A stretch of 64,000 nucleotides of DNA, from contig JABDJE010000215.1 of NCBI GenBank assembly GCA_013002625.1, positions 35,236-99,235 on the forward strand. The letters run 5' to 3'. Positions 50,415 to 59,173 of the stretch are shown piece after piece (positions within the stretch are counted from its first letter, which is position 1; the number at the start of each line of letters is the position of its first letter). Position numbers and translations under genes: made by a program. The notes beneath the pieces are model-generated. The model worked only from the letters and a program-made list of their open reading frames with translations, was not told the origin of the DNA and did no database searches. Source of the DNA: Saprospiraceae bacterium. Lineage in GTDB: Bacteria; Bacteroidota; Bacteroidia; Chitinophagales; Saprospiraceae.

Positions 50415-52280
50415 TTATCTGCCAATATGGACCAGTAAAACGGATATATCCGAAGCTGAAACACCACTTATTCTGCTGGCTTGACCAATTGTACGAGGTC
50501 TGATTTGATTGAGTTTCTCTTTACCCTCCGCTGATAAGGATTTAATTTCATCGAAATTAAACCCTTCGACGAGCTTCACATCTTCGAGTCTGTTCATCTT
50601 CTCGGCCATCTCTTTTTCCTTTGCAATGTAGCCTTCGTATTTTATGGCCGTTTCTGCACTGTGTAATATTTCATCATCAAACTGGCCAAAATACTGTTTC
50701 ATCTCTGCATTCACCTGTGCAAGTCCTTCAATGTTAACACCGGGTCTGCGCAGAAGATTTATCAACTTTACTTTTTGCTTTAATGGCGCCGAACCTACTG
50801 ATTCCAGATATGGGTTCATGGCATCTTCACCAACACTGGTTTTCTCAAAAAACTTTCGGATACTTTCAATTGAGGATTCCTTCTGCTTAACACGTTCCAT
50901 CCGTTCATCCATATCTGACATGCCAAGTGCCGCCATCTTTGGTGTAAGCCTTAGGTCTGCATTGTCTTGCCTCAAGAGAATTCTATATTCTGCCCGCGAA
51001 GTAAACATTCTGTATGGTTCTTTTGTGCCCTTGTTAATCAGGTCATCTATTAGAACACCAATGTAACCTTCTGACCTTTTAATAACGAGCGCGTCTTGCT
51101 CATTGACTTTTAAGTGGGCATTCGCACCCGCTATAAAGCCTTGCGAACCGGCCTCCTCATATCCTGTAGTACCATTGATCTGGCCTGCAAAAAACAGGTT
51201 TTCTACCAATTTTGTTTCCAGGCTGATGTCCAATTGTGTAGGAGGAAAAAAGTCATATTCAATGGCATAGCCTGGCCGGAACATTTTAGCATCTTCAAAA
51301 CCTTCAATTTTCCTGAGTGCTTTGAATTGAACATCCTCGGGCAAAGAGGATGAAAACCCATTTACATAAATTTCACAAGTGTCTCTGCCTTCGGGCTCTA
51401 CAAATAACTGGTGCCGGTCCCTGCCTGCAAACCGATCAATCTTATCTTCAATGCTTGGACAATACCTTGGCCCAAGGCCTCTGATTCGGCCATTAAACAT
51501 AGGTGATCTGTCAAATCCGGTTTTTAATATTTCATGAACTTCTTTATTGGTATATGAAATATGACAGGGTGTTTGATTTTCGAGCGCTGGCGTATCAGAA
51601 AATGAAAATTTCCCTGGGTTTTCGTCCCCGGGCTGCGTTTCCATACGATCCCAATGAAGACTTCTTCCATCGACACGTGGCGGTGTCCCTGTTTTCATTC
51701 GTCCGGACTCAAAGCCTAATTCTACAAGTTGCTCTGTTATACCCGTTGCTGCGCGTTCCCCTGCACGTCCGCCGCCGAATTGCTTTTCACCAATATGAAT
51801 AATACCGTTCAGAAAAGTGCCGTTGGTTAAGACGACAGTCTTTGATTTAATTTCCAATCCCATGCCTGTGCGAACGCCAATACATCTCCCCTCCTTTACC
51901 AAAATACCTGTTATCATTTCCTGCCAGAAATCAATATTAGGATGTGCTTCCAAAAGATTGCGCCATTTCCTGGCAAAGAGCATACGGTCACTTTGTGCTC
52001 TGGGGCTCCACATTGCAGGGCCCTTTGATTTGTTAAGCATCCGAAATTGAATCATTGTGTGATCTGTTACAATCCCACTGTATCCACCAAGTGCATCTAT
52101 CTCTCGTACAATTTGACCTTTGGCAACACCTCCCATAGCAGGATTACAGCTCATTTGTGCAATGGTCTGCATATTCATCGTAGCCAACATGACCTTTGAA
52201 CCCATATTGGCGGCGGCTGCTGCGGCTTCACATCCTGCGTGACCCGCTCCTACTACTATGACATCGTAATTTGGAAACAT
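50415..52280 (-). CDS. mnmG: tRNA-5-carboxymethylaminomethyluridine synthase subunit MnmG
   Basis: 621 residues, normal for MnmG/GidA. FAD-binding VVGAGHAGCEAAAAAANMG (9-27), AQMSCNPAMGGVAKGQIVREIDALGG, and NGTFLNGIIHIGEKQFGGGRAGERAA are family marks. With MnmE it modifies U34 of tRNAs reading split codon boxes. Stands alone between rplM and the divergent conserved gene. Confidence 0.96.
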   Translation of the reverse strand: MFPNYDVIVVGAGHAGCEAAAAAANMGSKVMLATMNMQTIAQMSCNPAMGGVAKGQIVREIDALGGYSGIVTDHTMIQFRMLNKSKGPAMWSPRAQSDRMLFARKWRNLLEAHPNIDFWQEMITGILVKEGRCIGVRTGMGLEIKSKTVVLTNGTFLNGIIHIGEKQFGGGRAGERAATGITEQLVELGFESGRMKTGTPPRVDGRSLHWDRMETQPGDENPGKFSFSDTPALENQTPCHISYTNKEVHEILKTGFDRSPMFNGRIRGLGPRYCPSIEDKIDRFAGRDRHQLFVEPEGRDTCEIYVNGFSSSLPEDVQFKALRKIEGFEDAKMFRPGYAIEYDFFPPTQLDISLETKLVENLFFAGQINGTTGYEEAGSQGFIAGANAHLKVNEQDALVIKRSEGYIGVLIDDLINKGTKEPYRMFTSRAEYRILLRQDNADLRLTPKMAALGMSDMDERMERVKQKESSIESIRKFFEKTSVGEDAMNPYLESVGSAPLKQKVKLINLLRRPGVNIEGLAQVNAEMKQYFGQFDDEILHSAETAIKYEGYIAKEKEMAEKMNRLEDVKLVEGFNFDEIKSLSAEGKEKLNQIRPRTIGQASRISGVSASDISVLLVHIGR

Positions 52281-52296
52281 GTTTTTATTGGGAGTG

Positions 52297-52304
52297 CAAA
52301 TTTA
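52297..52304 (-). promoter_or_regulatory. -7 element of mnmG
   Basis: TAAATTTG on the minus strand, followed by C, 16 bp before the mnmG start. The -33 part is not clear. Confidence 0.5.
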
Positions 52305-52389
52305 GGCTAAATCATTGTACCACGAAAGATGCTATCACTGAGCCTGAAATATTTTAATTTTCTTCACAGTCTCTGACTTACAATTAAAT

Positions 52390-52397
52390 TATCTTTG
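52390..52397 (+). promoter_or_regulatory. -7 element of the gene at 52419
   Basis: TATCTTTG followed by C, 21 bp before the ATG. No TTG at -33. Confidence 0.5.
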
Positions 52398-52418
52398 CAC
52401 ATCACCGAGCCCAGATAA

Positions 52419-53843
52419 ATGCAAAATAAAAGACACATTCTTCAGCCAGAGCAAAAAGCGCTCAATATAAATCTGAATAAAAAAATCTACGGAACCTTCT
52501 CCGAAATAGGCGCTGGCCAAGAGGTTGCACGCAACTTCTTTAAGGCAGGCGCTGCTGCTGGAACAATTGCTAAAACGATGTCTGCATATGATAAAATTTA
52601 TTCAGATCGTATTTATGGTTCAGAAGACAGTGGTCGCTATGTGTGTGAATCCCGCTTATACAAAATGCTCGACCACGAATATCATCTCATGGAGGAGCGG
52701 CTCTCTTCGGTAAGACCGGAAACCTTGTTTTTCGCGTTTGCAGATACCGTTGCTGCCATCGACTACAAGCGCACAATAAAAGGCAACGGTTGGATGGGCG
52801 TACGCTTTCAAACGCGGGCTGATGGTCCTGTTAATGACCTGATTGTCCATGTTAAAATGAAAGACAACAGTACTCATTTGCAGCAGGAGGCTATCGGTGT
52901 GCTCGGTGTAAATATGATTTATGCATGCTTCAAGCTTCATACTGATATCAAAGAGTTTGTCCAGTCGTTGGTTGATGGTATAAAAGATCGTGTCGATATA
53001 GATATGTTGCGACTGGAAGGACCTGATTTTAACCATGTAGATAATCGGTTGCTTACTTTATACACGATACAATATGGTTTGTCAGATGTTGCCATATTTG
53101 GTGCTGACAAACGCAGCATTCATGCCTCTGAGTTTTTATGGAAAAAAGACCTTATGGTTGTTCGGGGCCACTACCACCCGCCGACCAAAGTGACCATTGA
53201 TGTATTTAATACCGGTCTGAGTCAATTTAAAAATGAAGATGAGGTTCAACCGGAAAACGCGACCATCATTGCTGAAATTACATTGGACAACTTAATGGTT
53301 GATGGGCGCATAGACGAACGCGACTTCCTTGATCGTGCTGATGCCGTTTGTGCCCTAGGTCATAATGTTATTCTGTCAGACTGTAACAACCACCAGAACC
53401 TGATTAATTATTTATCAGACCATCAAATCGGTTATCTTGGTTTGGTCATTGGTGTACGTGAACTCGAGCATATTATTAAAGAGAAGTTTTACAACAACCA
53501 GGATGGTCGCTTGCTTGTGGCATTTGGTGAGTTGTTCAACCGTAATATTAAGGTGTATGTCTATCCGGCAAATCTTGAAAAAGGTGGACCACTGGTTACC
53601 GCCGATACGCTCATCGTGCCAGAAGGCATTCACTTTCTATACAAACACCTGATCGACGCCCATCAAATTGAAGCCATAAAGGGCTATGATGAGGACTTGC
53701 TGAAAATTATGCCTTGGAACGTGCTTCATGCAATAGAAGAAAACAAGGATTCATGGGAAAATGCCGTACCAGAAGCATTGGTTTCTTTAATAAAGGAAAA
53801 GGGATTGTTTAAATTCAACACTAAATCTTCAAGCCTTGTATAA
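52419..53843 (+). CDS. Conserved soluble protein of unknown function
   Basis: 474 residues. A distinctive N-terminus (KIYGTFSEIGAGQEVARNFFKAGAAAGTIAKTMSAYDK) and the segments YGSEDSGRYVCESRLYKMLD, GWMGVRFQTR and VRGHYHPPTKVTIDVFN are highly patterned, as in a widespread conserved family that databases often mislabel as TonB-dependent receptor. It has no signal peptide, no beta-barrel and no plug domain, so that label does not fit. I see no known catalytic motif. It ends overlapping the TTG start of the M15 peptidase by eight bases, so the two may be cotranslated. Its function is unknown. Confidence 0.82.
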   Translation: MQNKRHILQPEQKALNINLNKKIYGTFSEIGAGQEVARNFFKAGAAAGTIAKTMSAYDKIYSDRIYGSEDSGRYVCESRLYKMLDHEYHLMEERLSSVRPETLFFAFADTVAAIDYKRTIKGNGWMGVRFQTRADGPVNDLIVHVKMKDNSTHLQQEAIGVLGVNMIYACFKLHTDIKEFVQSLVDGIKDRVDIDMLRLEGPDFNHVDNRLLTLYTIQYGLSDVAIFGADKRSIHASEFLWKKDLMVVRGHYHPPTKVTIDVFNTGLSQFKNEDEVQPENATIIAEITLDNLMVDGRIDERDFLDRADAVCALGHNVILSDCNNHQNLINYLSDHQIGYLGLVIGVRELEHIIKEKFYNNQDGRLLVAFGELFNRNIKVYVYPANLEKGGPLVTADTLIVPEGIHFLYKHLIDAHQIEAIKGYDEDLLKIMPWNVLHAIEENKDSWENAVPEALVSLIKEKGLFKFNTKSSSLV

Positions 53844-54621
53844 ATTCATTTCGATCATATTGTTGCTTGTGATTATGGGTTGTGCGCCTGAAAATAGTAA
53901 TATAACATTGTCCAGCTCCTTACAAAAAGAGGTGCCTCAATTGGATAGCAGTGATGTTGCATATCTTACGGGCCGATTTGACCCTGCTGCACATCCCTTG
54001 TTTGAGATGATCGATATAGTACATGCGGACAGAGCGGGAATGTACATGAGAAAGGAAGCCTATCTTGCGTTCAAGGCCATGTATGAAGCCGCAAAAAAAG
54101 ATGGCGTTGATCTGGTAATTCGTTCTGCTGCCCGCAACTTTGATTATCAAAAGGGAATCTGGGAAAGAAAATGGACTGGACAAACAATCTTAAGCAATGG
54201 TCAAAATGCTGCGCAAGCATATCCTGATGACTCCACCCGTGCACGTCGGATACTTGAATACAGTTCCATGCCCGGGTCATCGAGGCACCATTGGGGAACG
54301 GATGTCGATTTTAACAGTTTTGACAACAGCTGGTTTGAGACCGGAGAAGGCTTGCAAGTATTTAATTGGTTAGAGGCCAATGCATCGTCTTACGGTTTCT
54401 GCAGACCATACACCATCAAGAACGCTTCTCGTCCTTATGGTTATAATGAAGAAAAATGGCATTGGTCCTATGTGCCCCTTTCAAAAGAGCTTACTGAAAA
54501 AGCTGCCCTCCTTGATGACAGTGTATTTGTGGGCTACCTCGGAGACAACACTTCTAAACAAATTGATATTCTTGATCATTATATTCTCGGAATTAATAAC
54601 GACTGTAATAAACACAAGTAA
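53836..54621 (+). CDS. M15-family D-Ala-D-Ala carboxypeptidase-like lipoprotein
   Basis: 261 residues. A lipoprotein signal with lipobox IMGC (Cys16) and the VanY/D-alanyl-D-alanine carboxypeptidase motif SRHHWGTDVDF (149-159; zinc ligands His151 and Asp158) and the second WHW (208-210; His209). It should cut the peptidoglycan stem peptide or be a related periplasmic zinc peptidase. The TTG start overlaps the previous gene by eight bases. Confidence 0.88.
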   Translation: MYKFISIILLLVIMGCAPENSNITLSSSLQKEVPQLDSSDVAYLTGRFDPAAHPLFEMIDIVHADRAGMYMRKEAYLAFKAMYEAAKKDGVDLVIRSAARNFDYQKGIWERKWTGQTILSNGQNAAQAYPDDSTRARRILEYSSMPGSSRHHWGTDVDFNSFDNSWFETGEGLQVFNWLEANASSYGFCRPYTIKNASRPYGYNEEKWHWSYVPLSKELTEKAALLDDSVFVGYLGDNTSKQIDILDHYILGINNDCNKHK

Positions 54622-54627
54622 AAAAAC

Positions 54628-55182
54628 ATGGCTTTAACAGAATCAAACATGCTGCCTTTAGGGACTACTGCACCATCATTCACTTTACCTGACGTGATAT
54701 CAGGACAAGATAAAAGCTTCAATGATATTCGTGGAGAAAAAGCGACCGTTGTAATGTTTATTTGTAACCACTGTCCTTTTGTTGTGCATGTCAATGATGA
54801 AGTGGTTGCATTAGCTAATCAGTATCTGGATAAAGGTGTTGGCTTTGTTGGCATATCTTCAAATGATGTCGAAAACTACCCACAAGACAGCCCAGATAAA
54901 ATGTCAATCGTTGCCAAGGTCTTGAAATACCCCTTTCCATATTTATACGATGCATCTCAAGAGGTTGCCAAAGCCTATGATGCCGCATGTACCCCTGACT
55001 TTTATATTTTCAATTCAGATGATGTCTTGGTCTATCGCGGTCGCCTTGATAGCAGCAGGCCCGGAAATGGTGTTCCTCTAACTGGTTCTGATTTGCGTTT
55101 TGCCATTGAGGCAACACTTCTTGGTATCAAGGAAATATCTCCACAATTGCCTAGTGCGGGTTGTAATATAAAATGGAAATAA
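54628..55182 (+). CDS. Thioredoxin-fold (AhpC/TSA-like) family protein
   Basis: 184 residues, one redoxin domain; FICNHCPFVVHV carries a CxxC-like pair (Cys46, Cys49), and the body TPDFYIFNSDDVLVYRGRLDSSRPGNGVPLTGSDLRFAIEATL is characteristic of a widespread family of thioredoxin-like proteins without a signal peptide. Probably a thiol oxidoreductase or peroxidase; substrate unknown. It follows the M15 gene by six bases. Confidence 0.88.
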   Translation: MALTESNMLPLGTTAPSFTLPDVISGQDKSFNDIRGEKATVVMFICNHCPFVVHVNDEVVALANQYLDKGVGFVGISSNDVENYPQDSPDKMSIVAKVLKYPFPYLYDASQEVAKAYDAACTPDFYIFNSDDVLVYRGRLDSSRPGNGVPLTGSDLRFAIEATLLGIKEISPQLPSAGCNIKWK

Positions 55183-55247
55183 TACATTATTAATAGCAGG
55201 GCCTTTACATCCCGCCTTTGATTAAGTAAAAATGTCCTGTGTCTCTC

Positions 55248-56075
55248 CTAGGCTCTAAGGAGGTTTTGAAGTTGCTGTCTTTCTTCTGGAAAGTGTGCCA
55301 GGGTGCGTTCAGGATATGTTAAGTAAGCCGTTAACAAAAGAATACTCTGGTCCATTTGCTTGAAGCCAAGGGTTGTCAACACTTTCTCTTTTTCAAACCC
55401 TGTCATTCTTGTGTATCTCTCCCAAAAATCTTGTCCGCCGTTGGGAAAATTAATGGCTGGATGCGCCTTAATAAATGCCTCTGCCAGACAATGATTTAAC
55501 AAAGGATAGAAGTGGTCCGGCTCAAACAAGCCTTTCTCCATAAAGTCCAAGGCCATTATAATTACACCATCTTCTACTTCTGTTTCATACGCATGTAAAA
55601 ACTGAAACCGGGGTGACGGAAAGGGGTGTTTGTATAGAATAATTCTTTCAAATGGATTTATGAGAAATGTCTTCAGGTTCCAGGTTAAACTAACAGCAGC
55701 TTGAGCTATCATATATTTGATGTCATAGGGTACATCTTTATCGTCTTCTCCTTTTCCGATAAATGCTTTGGCTTCTACAAAAAGTAACATCCTGTTTTCG
55801 AAGCGTTGTTTGTCTTCCTCATTCATTGCCCGATACTGCGGGTTGATCTTTGAAATAAGTTTTTCAAGTTTGGGATCTAAAGGGATCGGATTCCTGACCA
55901 GCCACCAATAGTCGATTTGGGGTTGAAAGAGATAGATTAGAATCAAAATTGCTACAGGTACAATTATCCAGACCAATACCGACGAGGTGCTGTCATTAAA
56001 GGCAACAAATAGAAAATATAATACGGCCAGACCAAAGGGTATGGCAACAACTCTTGAAAACTTGTAAATGGTCAT
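55248..56075 (-). CDS. MtfA-like membrane-anchored protein lacking HExxH
   Basis: 275 residues with two N-terminal membrane helices (about 8-24 and 31-50) and a soluble part resembling MtfA/M90 zinc peptidases: EDKQRFENRMLLFVEAKAFIGKG, YMIAQAAVSL and ILYKHPFPSP match the family. At the position of the catalytic HExxH (HEFAH in MtfA) the sequence reads HCLAE, so both the catalytic Glu and the second zinc His are lost. It is thus a pseudoenzyme or has another role. Convergent with the thioredoxin-like gene. Confidence 0.75.
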   Translation of the reverse strand: MTIYKFSRVVAIPFGLAVLYFLFVAFNDSTSSVLVWIIVPVAILILIYLFQPQIDYWWLVRNPIPLDPKLEKLISKINPQYRAMNEEDKQRFENRMLLFVEAKAFIGKGEDDKDVPYDIKYMIAQAAVSLTWNLKTFLINPFERIILYKHPFPSPRFQFLHAYETEVEDGVIIMALDFMEKGLFEPDHFYPLLNHCLAEAFIKAHPAINFPNGGQDFWERYTRMTGFEKEKVLTTLGFKQMDQSILLLTAYLTYPERTLAHFPEERQQLQNLLRA

Positions 56076-56180
56076 GTACTCAAATATATTTATTCAGATC
56101 CTAATGAATATATCTTTAGAACATTGTTGGGCTATATCTTAGTGTTTGAATATGAAACTTAATTTAATTAATATGCGCCC

Positions 56181-57311
56181 ATGAATTTTGTAATTGAAGA
56201 ATTTGACTCTGGGAGTAGAGCACGGGCCGGTATCTTGAAAACAGATCATGGTGAAATTCAGACGCCCATATTCATGCCAGTAGGCACACAAGCCACTGTA
56301 AAGAGCCTCAACCAGGAACAGATTAAGGATGACATTGAGGCTCAAATTATTTTAGCAAATACCTACCACCTTTATTTAAGACCTCAAACTGATATCCTCA
56401 GGGCTGCAGGTGGCGTTCACAAATTCATGGCTTGGGACAAACCCATCTTAACCGACTCGGGTGGTTATCAGGTATACTCCTTGAGTGGTATGCGGAAAAT
56501 AAAGGAAGAGGGCGCGGCTTTTTCATCTCATATTGATGGAAGCAAGCATTTTTTTACGCCTGAGTCAATCATGGATATTCAGCGCGAGATCGGTGCAGAT
56601 ATTATAATGGCATTTGATGAATGCACGCCCTACCCTTGTGATTATAATTATGCTAAAAACTCTTTGGGGCTCACGCACAGGTGGCTTAATCGGTGCTTTG
56701 AGCGGTTTAATAATACAGCGCCCTTATACGGATATGAGCAAACACTTGCGCCCATAGCTCAGGGTAGCACCTACAAGGATTTGCGTGAAGCATCCTGCCA
56801 TTTCATTGCATCAAAGGGTGCAATGATTAACGCAATTGGTGGATTGTCTGTAGGAGAGCCCCATGATGAGATGTATGCTATGACCGATGTGTGCACCAAC
56901 ATTTTACCAAAAAACAGTGCACGCTATCTTATGGGTGTTGGGCTGCCAGAAAATATTCTTGAATGTATTGGATTGGGTATAGATATGTTTGACTGTGTCT
57001 TACCTAGTCGAAACGCACGCCACGGTATTCTATATACTTCTGAAGGTGTAATAAACATTAAAAATGCCAAGTGGAAGGATGACTTCAATCCGATAGATGC
57101 TTTGTCTGGACCAGAGAGTTCTAAACAATATTCGAAGGCTTATTTGCGTCATCTATTTCAAGTAAAGGAACTTCTGGCAGCGCAATTGGCTACGCTTCAG
57201 AACTTAAGATTCTATCTGTGGCTTGTTGAAAATGCCAGGGAAAAAATTCTGGATGGAAGTTTTAACAGCTGGAAAGATTCCATTTTACCTAATATTACAC
57301 GGCGCCTGTAA
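56181..57311 (+). CDS. tgt: tRNA-guanine transglycosylase
   Basis: 376 residues. VGTQATVKSL, LTDSGGYQVYSLS (Asp92), AFDECTPYP, GGLSVGEPHDEMY and DMFDCVLPSRNARHG (268-282, with the nucleophilic Asp) are in place. The structural zinc site normally present near 308-317 (CxCxxC) reads LSGPESSKQYS, with all three cysteines gone, while the SKAYLRHL following it is kept. It inserts preQ1 or queuine into tRNA position 34. Four bases before the LptF/G-type permease gene. Confidence 0.94.
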   Translation: MNFVIEEFDSGSRARAGILKTDHGEIQTPIFMPVGTQATVKSLNQEQIKDDIEAQIILANTYHLYLRPQTDILRAAGGVHKFMAWDKPILTDSGGYQVYSLSGMRKIKEEGAAFSSHIDGSKHFFTPESIMDIQREIGADIIMAFDECTPYPCDYNYAKNSLGLTHRWLNRCFERFNNTAPLYGYEQTLAPIAQGSTYKDLREASCHFIASKGAMINAIGGLSVGEPHDEMYAMTDVCTNILPKNSARYLMGVGLPENILECIGLGIDMFDCVLPSRNARHGILYTSEGVINIKNAKWKDDFNPIDALSGPESSKQYSKAYLRHLFQVKELLAAQLATLQNLRFYLWLVENAREKILDGSFNSWKDSILPNITRRL

Positions 57312-57315
57312 AAGG

Positions 57316-58401
57316 ATGAAAAAAATAGATATCTATATCATTAAGCAATATTTGGGAAGTTTCTTCTTTACGATGCTGCTGATTACCATGATGGCTGTTG
57401 TTATTGATTTCAGTGAAAAAATTGGCAAGTTCATCGATGCAGATCTATCCATTTGGAAAGTGCTCAGTGAGTACTATTTAAATTTCATCCCATGGATAAA
57501 TGGTCTGATGTGGCCTTTGTTTTCTCTTATAGCTGTGATCTTTTTCACTTCGCGCCTGGCCAAAAATTCAGAAATCCTAGCCGTGTTGAGCAGTGGTGTT
57601 AGTTTTAACAGGCTGATGGTGCCCTATATTATTGCAGGAAGTATAATTGCTTCTTTACTGTGGGTTGGAAAAAACTATGTGATTCCAAAGAGCAGCAAGG
57701 TGAAGAATGATTTTGAATATGAGCATCTAAGTAAAAAGCATCAAAAGACGATTAACAACGATATTCACATCTTTCTCAATCCTGACGAAAAAATATTTAT
57801 TCGTTATTACAGGAAGCGTGACACCTCGGGTCAAACCTTCAGACTAGAATCTTTTGAAGATGGCAAATTAAAGCGGCTTATTAAAGCTGAACAATTAATC
57901 TTCAAAGAATCGCCCAATACTTGGACGATGAAGAACTATGAAGTAAGGACGTTTGATGGTTTGTCAGAAAGAGTCGAATCTTATCCCAAAGCAGAGTTGG
58001 ATACCATATTGGATCTTACCCCTGAAGATTTTGTTAGAAATACAAAATCAATGGAAAATATGTCGACACGTGACTTAAAAGCCTATATCGACAGAAGGCG
58101 CGGTAGGGGCATGGATGCCGCTAAAAACTTTTTGGTACAATTGCACCAGAGAAATGCTGGCCCTTTCAGTATTTTAATTCTGACACTCATTGGTGCTGCA
58201 ATCGCATCGCGCAAGGTCCGTGGCGGAATGGGGCTTCATTTGGCTCTAGGTGTGATAATTGGTGCCGCTTATGTTGTCTTATCTCAGTTTTCTTCAACTT
58301 TCGCCATCAATATGTCTATGTCTCCCATGCTCGGCGCGTGGTTCCCTAACCTTATTTTTGCATTTGTTGCTCTTATTTTGATGGGTTTTTCCCAAAAATA
58401 A
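57316..58401 (+). CDS. LptF/LptG (YjgP/YjgQ) family permease
   Basis: 361 residues from the ATG at 57316, four bases after the tgt stop; the frame is open further upstream inside tgt but the family start is MKKIDIYIIKQYLGSFFFTMLL. Three N-terminal helices, a periplasmic beta-jellyroll (about 130-260) and three C-terminal helices, with PFSILILTLIGAAIASRKVRGGMGLHLALGVIIGAAYVVLSQF. Together with an LptB ATPase it moves lipopolysaccharide toward the outer membrane. F versus G cannot be told apart. Confidence 0.92.
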   Translation: MKKIDIYIIKQYLGSFFFTMLLITMMAVVIDFSEKIGKFIDADLSIWKVLSEYYLNFIPWINGLMWPLFSLIAVIFFTSRLAKNSEILAVLSSGVSFNRLMVPYIIAGSIIASLLWVGKNYVIPKSSKVKNDFEYEHLSKKHQKTINNDIHIFLNPDEKIFIRYYRKRDTSGQTFRLESFEDGKLKRLIKAEQLIFKESPNTWTMKNYEVRTFDGLSERVESYPKAELDTILDLTPEDFVRNTKSMENMSTRDLKAYIDRRRGRGMDAAKNFLVQLHQRNAGPFSILILTLIGAAIASRKVRGGMGLHLALGVIIGAAYVVLSQFSSTFAINMSMSPMLGAWFPNLIFAFVALILMGFSQK

Positions 58402-58481
58402 ATTAAACTTTCAAAAAATATTGAAAATTGGTGTTTTCGACATTGTTTGTTAAGTCATTGTTTATCAATGTATTATAAATA

Positions 58482-58581
58482 ATGTTCAAACATTGATGTT
58501 CAAACACTTATGTGGTTTGTTCAATAAAACTTGTTTTTTGTTTAAGTTTTGTTTAGGTTTGTTAAACAAAATGTTGAACAT
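58482..58581 (+). promoter_or_regulatory. Repeat-rich leader of the ECF sigma gene
   Basis: ATGTTCAAACA occurs twice, at 58482-58492 and 58496-58506, 14 bp apart. TTTGTT-A-AACAAA (58558-58570) and ATGTT-G-AACAT (58571-58581) are perfect palindromes, the latter over the likely start codon. A CATTG...CAATG repeat lies just before, at 58456-58470. The spacing and similarity suggest a protein-binding region, possibly autoregulation. Confidence 0.55.
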
Positions 58582-59119
58582 GTCTACAGTTGAATTTTAT
58601 AATAAGATAGATCTCATTACTCCTTCACTTAATTCGTTCGCATTAAACCTTACAAAAAATAGGGATGATGCTGAAGATTTATTTCAGGAAACGGCTTTCA
58701 GGGCGGTATCCAATAAGGAAAAGTTTCGACCTGGTACAAATTTTAAGGCATGGATGTTTACAATAATGAAAAACATCTTCATTAACAATTACAGAAAAAA
58801 AGCAAAAGCAAATACTGTAATCGATTCAACCGAAAACCTTTATTATATCAATTCGGGTAAGAACTCTATTTACAATGATGCGGATCGCAACATTTTAATG
58901 AAAGAGTTGACGAACATGATTGATGAATTAGATGAGACAATAAAGGTTCCTTTTTTGATGCACTTTGAGGGCTTTAAATATCAAGAGATCGCAGATGAAC
59001 TTGAGTTGCCTTTAGGTACTGTGAAGAGCAGAATATTTTTCGCAAGAAAAGCATTGAAGTCATCGATCAAGGGTCATTACGGTGATTATCATACCGTAAG
59101 AAGAAAACTTTCGGCTTAA
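58580..59119 (+). CDS. ECF RNA polymerase sigma factor, orphan
   Basis: About 179 residues from the ATG at 58580: region 2 (LITPSLNSFALNLTKNRDDAEDLFQETAFRAVSN...) and region 4 (MIDELDETIKVPFLMHFEGFKYQEIADELELPLGTVKSRIFFARKALK). The frame is open upstream to 58493 but encodes a Cys/Phe-rich stretch within the repeat-rich leader. No anti-sigma gene follows; the next feature is a terminator. Regulon unknown. Confidence 0.92.
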   Translation: MSTVEFYNKIDLITPSLNSFALNLTKNRDDAEDLFQETAFRAVSNKEKFRPGTNFKAWMFTIMKNIFINNYRKKAKANTVIDSTENLYYINSGKNSIYNDADRNILMKELTNMIDELDETIKVPFLMHFEGFKYQEIADELELPLGTVKSRIFFARKALKSSIKGHYGDYHTVRRKLSA

Positions 59120-59145
59120 TAGTTTTTAGTAATAATAAATAGATT

Positions 59146-59173
59146 AGCGGTTACTTTGGTAGCCGCTTTTTTT
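59146..59173 (+). terminator. Intrinsic terminator after the ECF sigma gene, abutting mutY
   Basis: AGCGGTTAC (59146-59154) pairs with GTAGCCGCT (59159-59167) over 9 bp with loop TTTG, then seven T ending at 59173, one base before the mutY ATG. Confidence 0.88.
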
